Positions 42,810 to 51,745 of a stretch of 64,000 bases of DNA are shown piece after piece; position 1 is the first letter of the stretch; every line of letters starts with the position of its first letter. The stretch spans positions 3,224,001 through 3,288,000 of the forward strand of contig NZ_CP154826.1 of assembly GCF_039613825.1 (NCBI RefSeq). The letters are read 5' to 3'. The translations under genes and the position numbers were made by a program. Source of the DNA: Diaminobutyricibacter sp. McL0608. Its GTDB lineage: Bacteria; Actinomycetota; Actinomycetes; Actinomycetales; Microbacteriaceae. The notes beneath the pieces are model-generated. The model had not been told where the DNA came from and ran no database searches. It saw only the letters and a list, made by a program, of their open reading frames with translations.

Positions 42810-44810
42810 TTACTGGCCCCCGACGACGACGATGAACTCCCATGGCCGCAAAGGTTCGCTGAGCCGCACCACTCCGCCGACCCACGTCCCTGCCGCGCGG
42901 CTGCCATCGCGGCGGACGTGCACAACAGTCGTCTGCTCCTCTCGCACGTTCATGCGGAGTGGGAACTCGGCGGGCGCGTCGTCGCCTCCAGCGTTCCATA
43001 CCGCGACAGCCTCGCGGTCGCCGTCGGCGAGTGAATACGGGACAAGCCACGGCGCTCCCGACGCGCGCACGCCGCGACCGCCGAGCCAGTCGACGATCGC
43101 AGTCAGCTGCGCGGCGAGCTGCCGGCTGAGAACGAGGTTCGGCCGGTCCGCCGGCCACGGGACCGTGGCGACGCGGCCGCCGCGATCGTTCTCGAAGAGA
43201 ACGGCGCCGTGTCCGGCCGGCCGGCCGGCCGCGTCCACCAGGGAGCTGATGATGCGCGCGCCCTCAGCGGGCACGCCTTGCATGATCCGGCAGGGGGCGC
43301 CGCCTGGGACCTCGGGCCACGTGGCCGGGTCCACCGAGAACGAGGCGCCGGGGCGAAGCGTGAAGGGCGCGTCGTGGCAGACCTCGCGAGTCGCGACGAT
43401 AGCGGCCGGGCGTTCGACGAACTCCGCACCGTCGAGGCCGATGAGATGGCCGAAGCCGCGCCGGGCCAGCACGACGGCCGCGCCGGCATCCAGCAGCAGG
43501 CCTCCCCCGAGCATCCGACCGAGCTCGTCGTCGTCGAAGCCCCAGGCGGACTCCCCGGACAGCGCGTTCACCGCACTCGCCGTCGCAGTCGTGGCGTGCC
43601 CTGTGCCGAGCAACGCGTGCGCCCAGCCGCGGTTGTGCACGACGAGGGACTGCCAACGGGGCGTCGAGCGGTCGAGCGCGACGTCCCGCCCAGCCGACAT
43701 CGACCACGGCAAACCGACCCCGGTGCTCCGCATCGTCTTGGGGAAGCTCTCGGATAGCCAGTCCATGGTGCCGCGCCACTGCGCGAGAAAGCCGGAGAGC
43801 CCTGGCTCGTCGTCAGGATGGTTCGCCAAGAAGTCCGTCACGCTCAGCGCCAGCCCGTCACTGCCGGCGACGTGCGCCAGCGCCATCTGGGCGGCCGTCT
43901 GAGCGTATGACTTGTTCCAGGCGCCGTACGGCCAGCACTCGATCTCCGGGTATGACTCGAGCCCGGCGGGCTGAACGCCGCGTTGCTGGTCGATGAGGAC
44001 GACGGAGCTGGCGAACTCGCGCCCAGTCACCTCGGAGTAGCCCCAGAAATGCGGGCGGTGTGCCGCGGGGATCTCCAGCCATGCGGGCCAGTCGCGACCC
44101 TCGGCGGCATGCTGCTCTGTCCGGCTCGACATGAGGCCGAGCCGGCTTCCTTCGGCCGCGACGGCGGCGCGACACAGGGCGAGCAGTTCCCGACCCGTCT
44201 CATCCCACATCCGCATCCACTCGGAACGCCAGGGACTCGGGGTGCCGGGCGCGGTGCACGTGGCCACCAGCTCCTCCCGGGATGTCTCGATGCCCGTCCT
44301 CACCGCGAACTCCTGCAGGTGGAGCGGGCAAAAGCAGCCGCCCCAGTCCAGAGGCATGTGGTTGTGGAGGCGGATGTCGTCCTCGATCCACACGGTTCCG
44401 TACCCGTCCCGGGCGCACCGGGACAGAACGTCGACGAAGTAGTCGCGCCACGTCGGGTCGAGCGGGCACACCTGCGCGGTCGCGGCACGTCCCCGCTGAT
44501 CGACCATCGGCTGCCACCTCTGGTCCGCGTGGAAGGTCCGGTCCCAGTCGCCATGGCCGAGCGTGTTTGCGGGATTGAGGCTCACGTCGATGCCTGCCTC
44601 GAGGAGGGCGTCACGCCAGCCGCGGGCTGCCCCCAGCCAGCGCTCCAGCTCCTCGACAGTGACATGGCCGTCCCAGAACTCCATGTTGCACAGGAACAGG
44701 CACACCTCGTCGGCGCGCGAGTCCTTGGCGAACCGCGCGAGCCGCTCGCCGACCTCGCGTGAGTCCTCCGCCACATCGGGCTGGATCCGGAGTATGTAAC
44801 GGGTGGGCAT
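42810..44810 (-). CDS. Unrecognised TIM-barrel protein, probable glycosidase
   Basis: This 666-residue cytoplasmic protein does not match a family I can name. The first ~380 residues have barrel-like strands, for example VCLFLCNMEFWDG, GIDVSLNPANTLGHGDWD, GYGTVWIEDDIRLHNH and GCFCPLHLQEFAVRTG. The acidic E143-D144-D145 cluster and an E in PAGLESYPEIECWPYG are candidate catalytic residues, as in clan GH-A. The middle part may be a GH42-like trimerisation domain with VVLARRGFGHLIGLDG and the C-terminus a beta-sandwich. It is the last gene of the importer operon from 48072, so it probably acts on an imported oligosaccharide. Confidence 0.7.
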   Translation of the reverse strand: MPTRYILRIQPDVAEDSREVGERLARFAKDSRADEVCLFLCNMEFWDGHVTVEELERWLGAARGWRDALLEAGIDVSLNPANTLGHGDWDRTFHADQRWQPMVDQRGRAATAQVCPLDPTWRDYFVDVLSRCARDGYGTVWIEDDIRLHNHMPLDWGGCFCPLHLQEFAVRTGIETSREELVATCTAPGTPSPWRSEWMRMWDETGRELLALCRAAVAAEGSRLGLMSSRTEQHAAEGRDWPAWLEIPAAHRPHFWGYSEVTGREFASSVVLIDQQRGVQPAGLESYPEIECWPYGAWNKSYAQTAAQMALAHVAGSDGLALSVTDFLANHPDDEPGLSGFLAQWRGTMDWLSESFPKTMRSTGVGLPWSMSAGRDVALDRSTPRWQSLVVHNRGWAHALLGTGHATTATASAVNALSGESAWGFDDDELGRMLGGGLLLDAGAAVVLARRGFGHLIGLDGAEFVERPAAIVATREVCHDAPFTLRPGASFSVDPATWPEVPGGAPCRIMQGVPAEGARIISSLVDAAGRPAGHGAVLFENDRGGRVATVPWPADRPNLVLSRQLAAQLTAIVDWLGGRGVRASGAPWLVPYSLADGDREAVAVWNAGGDDAPAEFPLRMNVREEQTTVVHVRRDGSRAAGTWVGGVVRLSEPLRPWEFIVVVGGQ

Positions 44811-44811
44811 G

Positions 44812-45720
44812 TTACTTGACGCTCCCTGCGGTGAGACCGGCGCGCCAGAACCGCTGCAGGCAGAGGAAGGCTATGACGAGCGGGATGATCGAGAGGAAGG
44901 CACCGGTGATGGTCACGTTGTACGGAACACCGTTGTTGAACTGCGAGCGCCAGCCGGCCAGCCCTACGGTGACTGGTTGGAGAGACGCATCCGAGAGCAT
45001 GATTGCCGGCAGGAGGTAGTTGTTCCAGATCGCCACGAACTGGAATAGGAAGATAGTGACGAGCGCCGGCGCCATCACCGGCGCCGCGATGCGCCAGAAG
45101 GCGCCGCCCTCGCTCGCCCCATCCAGTCTCGCGGCTTCGATCATCTCGTCGGGGACTGACGACGATGCGTAGACGCGCGACAGGTAGACCCCGAACGGGC
45201 TGACGATACTCGGCAGAGACACCGCCCAGAACGTATTCACAATCCCGATCGACGTGAACATGAGGTAAAGCGGCAGCGCGAACATCGGCGCCGGTATCAG
45301 AACGGCGGCGAGGATGACGTTGAAAACGGCGTTCTTGCCGCGGAAACGGTATTTCGCCAACGCGTACCCAGCCATCACCGACAGCGCGGTGCCGACCGCT
45401 GCGCCGAGGACGCTGTAGAGGGCGCTGTTGAGCATCCATCGCGCGAACAGGCCGCCCTGCATCGTGAACACCTGTTGGATGTTGTTCCAGAGGTCGAAGT
45501 GGGAGAACCAGAAGCCGTTCGTCGAGAAGAGGTAGCCGTTGTTCTTCGTGGCGGTCACCAGGAGCCACCAGACCGGAGCGAGCGAGTAGATCGCCGTGAT
45601 AAGCAGAACCAGCCCGACGACGACCTTGCTCGGCAGGGGGGCCTGGGTTGGCGTGTATCCGCCGGAGGATCGCCGCCGGCGAGGGGCTGTGACGCTTGGC
45701 TTCAGTGTGGCAGTGGTCAT
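44812..45720 (-). CDS. ABC glycan importer permease, MalG type
   Basis: This 302-residue membrane protein has six predicted segments starting VVVGLVLLITAIYSLAPVWWLL and an EAA loop (MIEAARLDGASEGGAFWRIAAPVMAP). It ends one base before the TIM-barrel gene begins and starts one base after its partner ends, so the operon is very compact. It belongs to a transporter different from the galactoside pair, judging by its divergent sequence. Confidence 0.94.
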   Translation of the reverse strand: MTTATLKPSVTAPRRRRSSGGYTPTQAPLPSKVVVGLVLLITAIYSLAPVWWLLVTATKNNGYLFSTNGFWFSHFDLWNNIQQVFTMQGGLFARWMLNSALYSVLGAAVGTALSVMAGYALAKYRFRGKNAVFNVILAAVLIPAPMFALPLYLMFTSIGIVNTFWAVSLPSIVSPFGVYLSRVYASSSVPDEMIEAARLDGASEGGAFWRIAAPVMAPALVTIFLFQFVAIWNNYLLPAIMLSDASLQPVTVGLAGWRSQFNNGVPYNVTITGAFLSIIPLVIAFLCLQRFWRAGLTAGSVK

Positions 45721-45721
45721 C

Positions 45722-46699
45722 TCATACCTCGTTCGCGCGGCGCTGCGTCAGCTTCAGGAAGCCGAACGAAAGGACGCAGGTGGTCAGGGCGAGCACGAGC
45801 GACATCGCGGCTGCCAAGTTGTAGTTGTTCAGGTCGGCCGCGTGCTGGACCACCATGATCGGCGTGAAGGTCGACGTAACGGAGGGCGCGATGTGGCTGC
45901 CAGGTCCGAGGATCTGCGGCTCGTTGTATAGCTGGATGGTGCCGATGATCGAGAACACACCGGTGAGGATGAGCGCCGGCCGCACGAGCGGAACCTTGAT
46001 CCTCCAGGCGATTCGCCACCCGGAGCAGCCGTCGATGGTCGCCGCCTCAATGAGCTCGGCCGGGATCGCCTTGAGCGCCGAGTGGATGATGAGCATGTTG
46101 TAGCCGGTCCAGGCCCAGGTGATCATGTTCGCGATCGAGAAGAGCACGAAGTCGGGCGACACAAAGTCGAGGTGGATGCCCAGCGGCGCAAGCAGGTCCT
46201 CGAACGGGCTGACGCCGGGCGCGTAGAGAAAGGACCACATGATTGCGGCAATCACCCCGGGCATCGCGAAAGGCAGGAAGTAGATCAGCCGGTAAGCCGC
46301 CCCGAACCGGGCGGACTTCGAGTCAAGAAGCAGCGCCAGCCCAAGGGCCACTCCAAGCATGATCGGCACCTGGATGATCCCGACGAGAGCCACGCGACCG
46401 ATCGACTGGAGAAAGTCGGCGTTCTGGAACGTCGCGATGTAGTTCGCGAGCCCGACGAACACTGTCACGGGAGCATCGAAGCCGAGCCCGGAACGGCGCT
46501 GCTGGAAAAAGCTCTGGTAGATGGCGTAAGCGATGGGCGCGAGCATCACGAATGCGAACAGGGTTCCGAACGGCAGCAGGAATCGTGCCGCGTGCTTCGC
46601 ATCGTGTGACTTACGGCGCCGTCGTCCACGGGCCACACGGGCATCATCGTTCCGACTCATGGCGGAGACCGTTGTTGTGGTTGAAGTAGAAGTTGTCAC
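45722..46699 (-). CDS. ABC glycan importer permease, MalF type
   Basis: This 325-residue membrane protein begins with a Thr-rich and then basic N-terminus (ARGRRRRKSHDAKHAARF) before six segments from LLPFGTLFAFVMLAPIAYAIY. The EAA loop is LIEAATIDGCSGWRIAWRIKVPL. The frame begins at a GTG at 46699; an ATG at MSRNDD, 13 codons on, is also possible. It follows the binding-protein gene by 71 bases. Confidence 0.93.
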   Translation of the reverse strand: MTTSTSTTTTVSAMSRNDDARVARGRRRRKSHDAKHAARFLLPFGTLFAFVMLAPIAYAIYQSFFQQRRSGLGFDAPVTVFVGLANYIATFQNADFLQSIGRVALVGIIQVPIMLGVALGLALLLDSKSARFGAAYRLIYFLPFAMPGVIAAIMWSFLYAPGVSPFEDLLAPLGIHLDFVSPDFVLFSIANMITWAWTGYNMLIIHSALKAIPAELIEAATIDGCSGWRIAWRIKVPLVRPALILTGVFSIIGTIQLYNEPQILGPGSHIAPSVTSTFTPIMVVQHAADLNNYNLAAAMSLVLALTTCVLSFGFLKLTQRRANEV

Positions 46700-46770
46700 T
46701 TCGTTACCTGACGTTTTCGCGATGGGAGGACGCTCCGAACCACGGCGGGCCCGGAGCGTCCCGAGAGGAT

Positions 46771-48072
46771 CTATTGGGTGACCGATAGACCCTGCGACTT
46801 CATCGCAGTGACCGTCGATTTCTGCACGGCGGTGACGACGCCGGGGAGCGTGTCGCTACCTGTGGTCGCCTTTCCGATCCCATCTGTGAAGTCCGTCTCG
46901 ACCTGGGTCATCGTCGGACCCCATTTCCAGCTGGTGTCGGTGTTCGCCGCGGCATCCTTGAACACCTTATAGATGTCCTGGCCGCCGTAGAATGCCGAGG
47001 GCTGGTTCAGTTCGGGCATTTCGAGCGCCGCCTTCGACGCGGGGTAGATGCCTGTCTTTTTGATCAGATTCGCGACGCTCGACTTGTCGGTGCTGAACCA
47101 GGTGGCGAACTGAGTCGCCTCTTTGAGGTTCTTGCAACCCTTGAGGACAGCCGTCGTCGAGCCTCCGTTGTTGCCGGCCGCGGTCTCTCCGGCCGTCCAC
47201 TGCGGCATCGGGGCGACAGCCCATTTGCCGGCCTGGGCGGGCAGGCTGGACTGGATGAGCGGCGCTGCCCACACCGCGGAGATCATGATCGGAATGTGGT
47301 CGGCTGCGACGTCCTTGATCCAGCCCTCGGCCAGCGTCGGCTCGCTCTTCACCAGGCCGCCGGCGACGAGGTCCTGCCAGTACGCGGCCACCTTCTGCGT
47401 CTGCGGGTTGTCGATCGACACCTTCCAGGAGTTCCCGTCGATGCCGAACCACGGTCCGCCGGCCTGCCACGAGTATGCGGCGACGTCGTATGCGTCCTGC
47501 GGCGAGGTCGTGAGGTAGTTGGCCGCACCGGTAGCCTTGAACTTCTTCGCGGCGTCAGCGAACTCCTGCCAGGTGGTGGGGACGGCGATGCCGTCCTTCT
47601 TGAGGATGTCCGTGCGGTAGAACATCGCCATGGGACCGGTGTCGACCGGGATCGCGACGATCTTGTCTGCGACGGAGACCTGGTTCCAGGTCCACTTCAC
47701 GAATTTGTCCGCGCTGGCCTTCGCGTACGGAGAAATATCGGCGAGCGCGCCGGATGCGACGAACGTCGGCAGCGACTCGTCCCCCACCTGCGCGAGGCAG
47801 GGCGCCGTGCCGGCCTTGACCGCTGCCTGCATCTTGGCGTATCCGCCGCCCGATCCGGACGGGATCGTATTGAACTTGACCTGGATCTCCGGATGGCTCG
47901 CGTTCCAGAGCTTCACGGAGTCGTCATATCCGGGAGCCCAGCCCCAGAAGTCGAGAGTGATGTGCCCCCCGGAGGCCGCATCGCTGGATCCGGCGCCGCT
48001 GCACGCGGTCATTGCCAGAAGGGGGACCAAGGCGGCCACCGCCAGGGCGGTTCGCGCTCGAGTGGACTTCAT
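46771..48072 (-). CDS. ABC glycan-binding lipoprotein (copy 4)
   Basis: This 433-residue binding protein has a signal ALAVAALVPLLAMTAC ending in a lipobox Cys. Mature blocks include DFWGWAPGYDDSVKLWNASHPEIQVKFN, AMFYRTDILKKDGIAVPTTWQEF and GNNGGSTTAVLKGCKNLKEATQF. The ATG at 48072 has GAGGAGTC upstream; the frame continues to 48345 but only by crossing the divergent promoter. It heads the leftward operon, divergent from the SDR gene. GH101 and the sugar-acid enzymes nearby suggest a galactose- or GalNAc-containing substrate. Confidence 0.94.
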   Translation of the reverse strand: MKSTRARTALAVAALVPLLAMTACSGAGSSDAASGGHITLDFWGWAPGYDDSVKLWNASHPEIQVKFNTIPSGSGGGYAKMQAAVKAGTAPCLAQVGDESLPTFVASGALADISPYAKASADKFVKWTWNQVSVADKIVAIPVDTGPMAMFYRTDILKKDGIAVPTTWQEFADAAKKFKATGAANYLTTSPQDAYDVAAYSWQAGGPWFGIDGNSWKVSIDNPQTQKVAAYWQDLVAGGLVKSEPTLAEGWIKDVAADHIPIMISAVWAAPLIQSSLPAQAGKWAVAPMPQWTAGETAAGNNGGSTTAVLKGCKNLKEATQFATWFSTDKSSVANLIKKTGIYPASKAALEMPELNQPSAFYGGQDIYKVFKDAAANTDTSWKWGPTMTQVETDFTDGIGKATTGSDTLPGVVTAVQKSTVTAMKSQGLSVTQ

Positions 48073-48219
48073 GGTTCGACTCCTCATTGGGTCAAGGTCA
48101 GTGTGGCTGTGTGCCGGGTACAAATATCGAGTATGCACATCGAATTCCGTCTGGTCAACATATAATACGATTACTTCAGTTGGACTGCTCATTTGTCCAA
48201 ACCACGGGAAGGACGAACG
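48073..48219. promoter_or_regulatory. Divergent promoter with AATACGATTA and TTGGAC dyad
   Basis: For the leftward operon the complement has TTGACC (48158-48153), 17 bases, then CATACT (48135-48130). For the rightward operon there is a TATAAT at 48161-48166 without a good -35 box, suggesting activated or tightly repressed use. AATACGATTA (48164-48173) overlaps this box and recurs upstream of the GH101 gene at 58688-58697. An inverted repeat TTGGAC-N9-GTCCAA lies at 48180-48200. The GntR regulator at 51742 is the likely binder of one of these sites. Confidence 0.6.
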
Positions 48220-49032
48220 ATGAACCCCACCACCTCCGAGGCGAGTTGGGCCGGCCGGGTCGCGCTGATCACTGGCGCGACAAAGGGAATCGGCCGCGCA
48301 TGCGCGCTCCGCTTCGGCCGAAACGGGGCCGAGGTCGTCGTTCACGGCCGTGACGCGCTGGCCGCGGCCCGCGTCGTGGAGGAGATCAGTGTTGCCGGTG
48401 GCCGGGCACGCGCCATCCTCGGTGACCTCCGCGACGCCGAATTCTGCAAGCGGCTCATCGATTCAGCGGGAGAAAGCGCCGGACGTATCGACGCGCTGAT
48501 CAACAATGCGGGTGCGAACGTCTTCAAGGGCACGCTCGAGGCCACGCTTGACGACTGGAACGACTGCCTCGACCTCGACCTGCGGGCGGCGTGGCTGTGC
48601 TCGAAAGAGGCCGTCGCGCATATGAGACCGGGTTCCGCGATCGTGAACGTCTCGTCGAATCACGCCGGCTCCACCCTTCCCGGGGTGTTCCCCTACAACG
48701 TCGCCAAGGCCGGACTCAACGCATTGACCCAGTCGCTCGCCATCGAACTGGCAGATCGCGGCATCCGCGTGAACACCGTGGCGCCGGGATACATCGACAC
48801 CCCGATCAACGATGCCTACTTCGCGACATTCCCCGATCCAGAGGGTGCCCGCGCGGACGCCGAGAGACTGCACCCGATCGGCCGGCTGGGCACGGCTGAC
48901 GAGGTCGCCGCTGCAATCGAGTTCCTCGCCGACGACCAGAGCTCAGGGTTCACCACCGGCACAACACTCACCATCGACGGCGGCCGTGCGGCTCTGCTGC
49001 AGGACCCGCGATCGACGGAGGCGACCGCGTGA
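48220..49032 (+). CDS. SDR-family dehydrogenase, sugar oxidation
   Basis: This 270-residue classical short-chain dehydrogenase has the NAD(P) motif ALITGATKGIGRACAL, NNAGAN, the catalytic block VNVSSNHAGSTLPGVFPYNVAKAG (Ser, Tyr, Lys) and the C-terminal VNTVAPGYIDTP. The ATG at 48220 with GGGAAGGA upstream is preferred over a TTG at 48193. As first gene of an operon with an aldonate dehydratase, it probably oxidises an aldose to the lactone, or a sugar acid at another hydroxyl. Its stop overlaps the next GTG (GTGA). Confidence 0.9.
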   Translation: MNPTTSEASWAGRVALITGATKGIGRACALRFGRNGAEVVVHGRDALAAARVVEEISVAGGRARAILGDLRDAEFCKRLIDSAGESAGRIDALINNAGANVFKGTLEATLDDWNDCLDLDLRAAWLCSKEAVAHMRPGSAIVNVSSNHAGSTLPGVFPYNVAKAGLNALTQSLAIELADRGIRVNTVAPGYIDTPINDAYFATFPDPEGARADAERLHPIGRLGTADEVAAAIEFLADDQSSGFTTGTTLTIDGGRAALLQDPRSTEATA

Positions 49033-50789
49033 GCCCCGCAGTCAATCTCGGAAGCACCGGTGCGGCCACCCCGCCACAGTCGCCCCGCCGCAGCGCGGCC
49101 TGGTTGGGCGACGGCGGGAAGAACGGCTTCATCGCCCGCCACCATCTGCGCCAATCAGGGTTGTCCGGCAGGCAGTTCGACGGCCGGCCTGTCATCGGCA
49201 TCGCGAACTCGTGGTCAGAGCTGACCCCGTGCAACGCGCATCTGCGCGACTTGGCGAACGACGTCCGCCGCGGCATCCAACAGGCGGGCGGTCTCGCCCT
49301 GGAGTTCCCGTTCGTCTCTCTGGGCGAGCCGTTCATGCGGCCGTCCACGATGTTGTATCGCAATCTGGCTGCGATGGAACTCGAGGAGCTCATCCGCGCG
49401 AACCCGTTGGACGCGGTCGTGGTGCTCACGGGATGCGACAAGACCACTCCGGCGGGGTTGATGGCCATGGCGAGCGTCGACCTCCCGGCCATCCTGCTCA
49501 CCGGCGGGCCGATGCTGAACGGACGCTTCCGCGGGCGCTCCGTCGGCTCGGGGACCGACATCTGGCGGATGACCGAGTCGTTGCGCGCCGGCGAGGTGAC
49601 GCAGGCAGAGTTCACGGAGTTCGAGAGCAGCCTGAACCGGTCGGCCGGTCACTGCATGACGATGGGTACCGCATCCACCATGGCCTGTCTCGCCGAGGCA
49701 CTCGGGATGCAACTTCCCGGCACGGCGGCCCTCCCCGCTGTCGACTCACGGCGTCGGGTGCTCGCAGAGGACACGGGGGCCCGCTCCGTCCAGCTTGCCG
49801 AAGAGGGTCTGCGGCCCTCGCACATCCTCACCCGGGCCGCGTTCGAGAACGCCATCAAAGTCAACGCGGCGATCGGTGGCTCCACCAACGCGATCCTGCA
49901 TCTTCTGGCGATCGCCGGCCGGGCCGGGGTGGACGTCACGCTCGACGACATCGACGTACTGGGACGAAGCGTGCCTCTGCTCGTAGACCTGATGCCGAGT
50001 GGCCGATTCCTGATGGAGGAATTCGCTTACGCCGGCGGCGTCCCTGCACTGCTGTCCCGGCTCGGCGACGTGCTGGCCCGCGATGCGCTGACCGTGACCG
50101 GCCGGCCGATCGGCGACACGATCGAGGTCGGACGCGTCGACGACGCGGACGTCATCCGGCCGATCGAGGATCCCGTGCAGGCGGCGGGATCCGGCACGGC
50201 AGTCCTCCGCGGCAATCTGGCACCGGATGGCGCCGTCATCAAGATAAGCGCGGCCGATCCACGGCTTCTCAGTCACGAAGGACCCGCTCTGGTCTTCGAC
50301 AGCCTGGAGGACTATCTCGCGGTGATCGACGACGACCTCGACGTCACCGCAGACACCGTGCTGGTGGTTCGGAACCTCGGCCCGCGAGGCTACCCGGGGA
50401 TGCCCGAGGTCGGGAACCTGCCGCTGCCGAAAAAGCTTCTCGCGCAGGGTGTTCGCGACCTGGTCAGGATCTCGGACGCCCGAATGAGCGGGACCGCTTA
50501 CGGTGCATGCGTCCTCCATGTCTCTCCCGAGGCGGCGGTGGGCGGCCCGCTCGCCCTCGTTCACACGGGCGACCGCATCCGGCTGGACGCTGACGCCCGC
50601 CGCCTCGACCTTCTCGTGCGTGACGACGAGCTGGCGACTCGCCGCGCAGAGTGGACGCCTCCCCCTGCGCCCGCGGGAAGCGGATGGATGCGCCTCTACG
50701 TCGACCACGTGCAGCAGGCGGACCGTGGGGCGGACTTCGACTTCCTCGTCGGAGTCCGCGGGGATGCTCCGGCCAAGGCGGCCTTCTGA
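49029..50789 (+). CDS. IlvD/Edd-family sugar acid dehydratase
   Basis: This 586-residue iron-sulfur dehydratase shows the IlvD/Edd blocks. The cluster ligands are in NSWSELTPCNAHL and VVLTGCDKTTPAGLMA, and a third lies in RSAGHCMTMGTASTMACLAEALGM. SGTAYG with DARMSG closes the active site. Homologues in sugar operons dehydrate D-xylonate, L-arabinonate, galactonate or gluconate to 2-keto-3-deoxy acids. Use in this sugar cluster argues against branched-chain amino-acid synthesis. GTG start overlaps the SDR stop; its own stop shares a base with the next ATG. Confidence 0.92.
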   Translation: MSPAVNLGSTGAATPPQSPRRSAAWLGDGGKNGFIARHHLRQSGLSGRQFDGRPVIGIANSWSELTPCNAHLRDLANDVRRGIQQAGGLALEFPFVSLGEPFMRPSTMLYRNLAAMELEELIRANPLDAVVVLTGCDKTTPAGLMAMASVDLPAILLTGGPMLNGRFRGRSVGSGTDIWRMTESLRAGEVTQAEFTEFESSLNRSAGHCMTMGTASTMACLAEALGMQLPGTAALPAVDSRRRVLAEDTGARSVQLAEEGLRPSHILTRAAFENAIKVNAAIGGSTNAILHLLAIAGRAGVDVTLDDIDVLGRSVPLLVDLMPSGRFLMEEFAYAGGVPALLSRLGDVLARDALTVTGRPIGDTIEVGRVDDADVIRPIEDPVQAAGSGTAVLRGNLAPDGAVIKISAADPRLLSHEGPALVFDSLEDYLAVIDDDLDVTADTVLVVRNLGPRGYPGMPEVGNLPLPKKLLAQGVRDLVRISDARMSGTAYGACVLHVSPEAAVGGPLALVHTGDRIRLDADARRLDLLVRDDELATRRAEWTPPPAPAGSGWMRLYVDHVQQADRGADFDFLVGVRGDAPAKAAF

Positions 50790-51745
50790 TGACCGGCGTA
50801 CTGGGAACCGTCGCGCCGCCGGTGCGCGGCATCTGTCCAGTTCTGGAGACACCCTTCAACGACGACGAGTCGGTTGATTACGCCAGCTTCGACCGGTTGG
50901 TCGAACATGTGGTCGGCACCGGGGTGCGAAGCGTGATGTTCCCGGGATTCGCGTCGGAGTTCTACAAGCTCGGAGACGAGGAGCGCACCGAGCTGACCGA
51001 GCGGCTACTGAGGCGGGTCGCCTCGATCCAGGGTTTCACCGCTGTCATCTCGGTACCTGACCACGCCACCCGGCTCGCTGTGACGAGAGCAGTAGCGGCC
51101 GCGGAGGCCGGCGCCGGTGCGATCAATATCCTGCCCCCACACCAGCTGGGTCCAAGCGGGTCCTCGGTGCGCGAACACATCCGTGCCGTGGCGCGCGCCG
51201 TCGCCCCCGTGCCGGTCGTGGTGCAATACGCACCGGCCCAGACCGGCACCGCACTCGACGCAGCGACCATCGCTTCCCTCGCCGCAGACGAGCCCAACGT
51301 GAGCCAGGTCAAGGTGGAATCCACGCCGCCAGGCTCGCTCATCAGTGCCCTTCTGAACCAGACGCCATCGTTGAGCTCTGTCGTCGGCTATGGCGGCGTA
51401 CAGCTGATCGACGCGCTCCGCCGTGGGGCCGTGGGCGCGCAGCCGGGCTGTTCCTTCACCGAACTCTACGTGGCCATCTGGAACGCGTGGGAGGGCGGCG
51501 ATCGCGACGACGCGGTCCGCCTCCACACCCGCCTGCTGCCGTACATCTCCTATTGGATGCAGAGCGTGGAACTCATCATCGCGGCAGAGAAGAGGATCTC
51601 GCAGCGACGCGGGATCATCGCCTCCGACCGATGCCGCTCTCCTCTCCGTAGGCTCGACTCCGAGGAGGAAGCGATGATCGACCGGTTCCTCGCCGAGTTC
51701 GCCCACCATCTTCCGTCCCCGGCCTTCCAGAAGGAGATCCAGTGA
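50789..51745 (+). CDS. DapA/NAL-family aldolase (keto-deoxy sugar acid)
   Basis: This 318-residue protein of the dihydrodipicolinate synthase/N-acetylneuraminate lyase superfamily has the Schiff-base lysine K175 in VSQVKVESTPPG and the catalytic tyrosine Y147 in VVVQYAPAQTG. Sugar-cluster members cleave or dehydrate 2-keto-3-deoxy acids. The longer open frame from 50651 overlaps the dehydratase and is not used. With a kinase and a KDPG aldolase also present, this enzyme could give a second, non-phosphorylating branch or handle a different keto acid. Confidence 0.88.
   Translation: MTGVLGTVAPPVRGICPVLETPFNDDESVDYASFDRLVEHVVGTGVRSVMFPGFASEFYKLGDEERTELTERLLRRVASIQGFTAVISVPDHATRLAVTRAVAAAEAGAGAINILPPHQLGPSGSSVREHIRAVARAVAPVPVVVQYAPAQTGTALDAATIASLAADEPNVSQVKVESTPPGSLISALLNQTPSLSSVVGYGGVQLIDALRRGAVGAQPGCSFTELYVAIWNAWEGGDRDDAVRLHTRLLPYISYWMQSVELIIAAEKRISQRRGIIASDRCRSPLRRLDSEEEAMIDRFLAEFAHHLPSPAFQKEIQ

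Noticed and set aside
48121-48345. Extended start of the fourth binding protein
   Set aside because: It would cross the divergent promoter and the SDR gene; the ATG at 48072 has a good ribosome site and begins a proper signal peptide.
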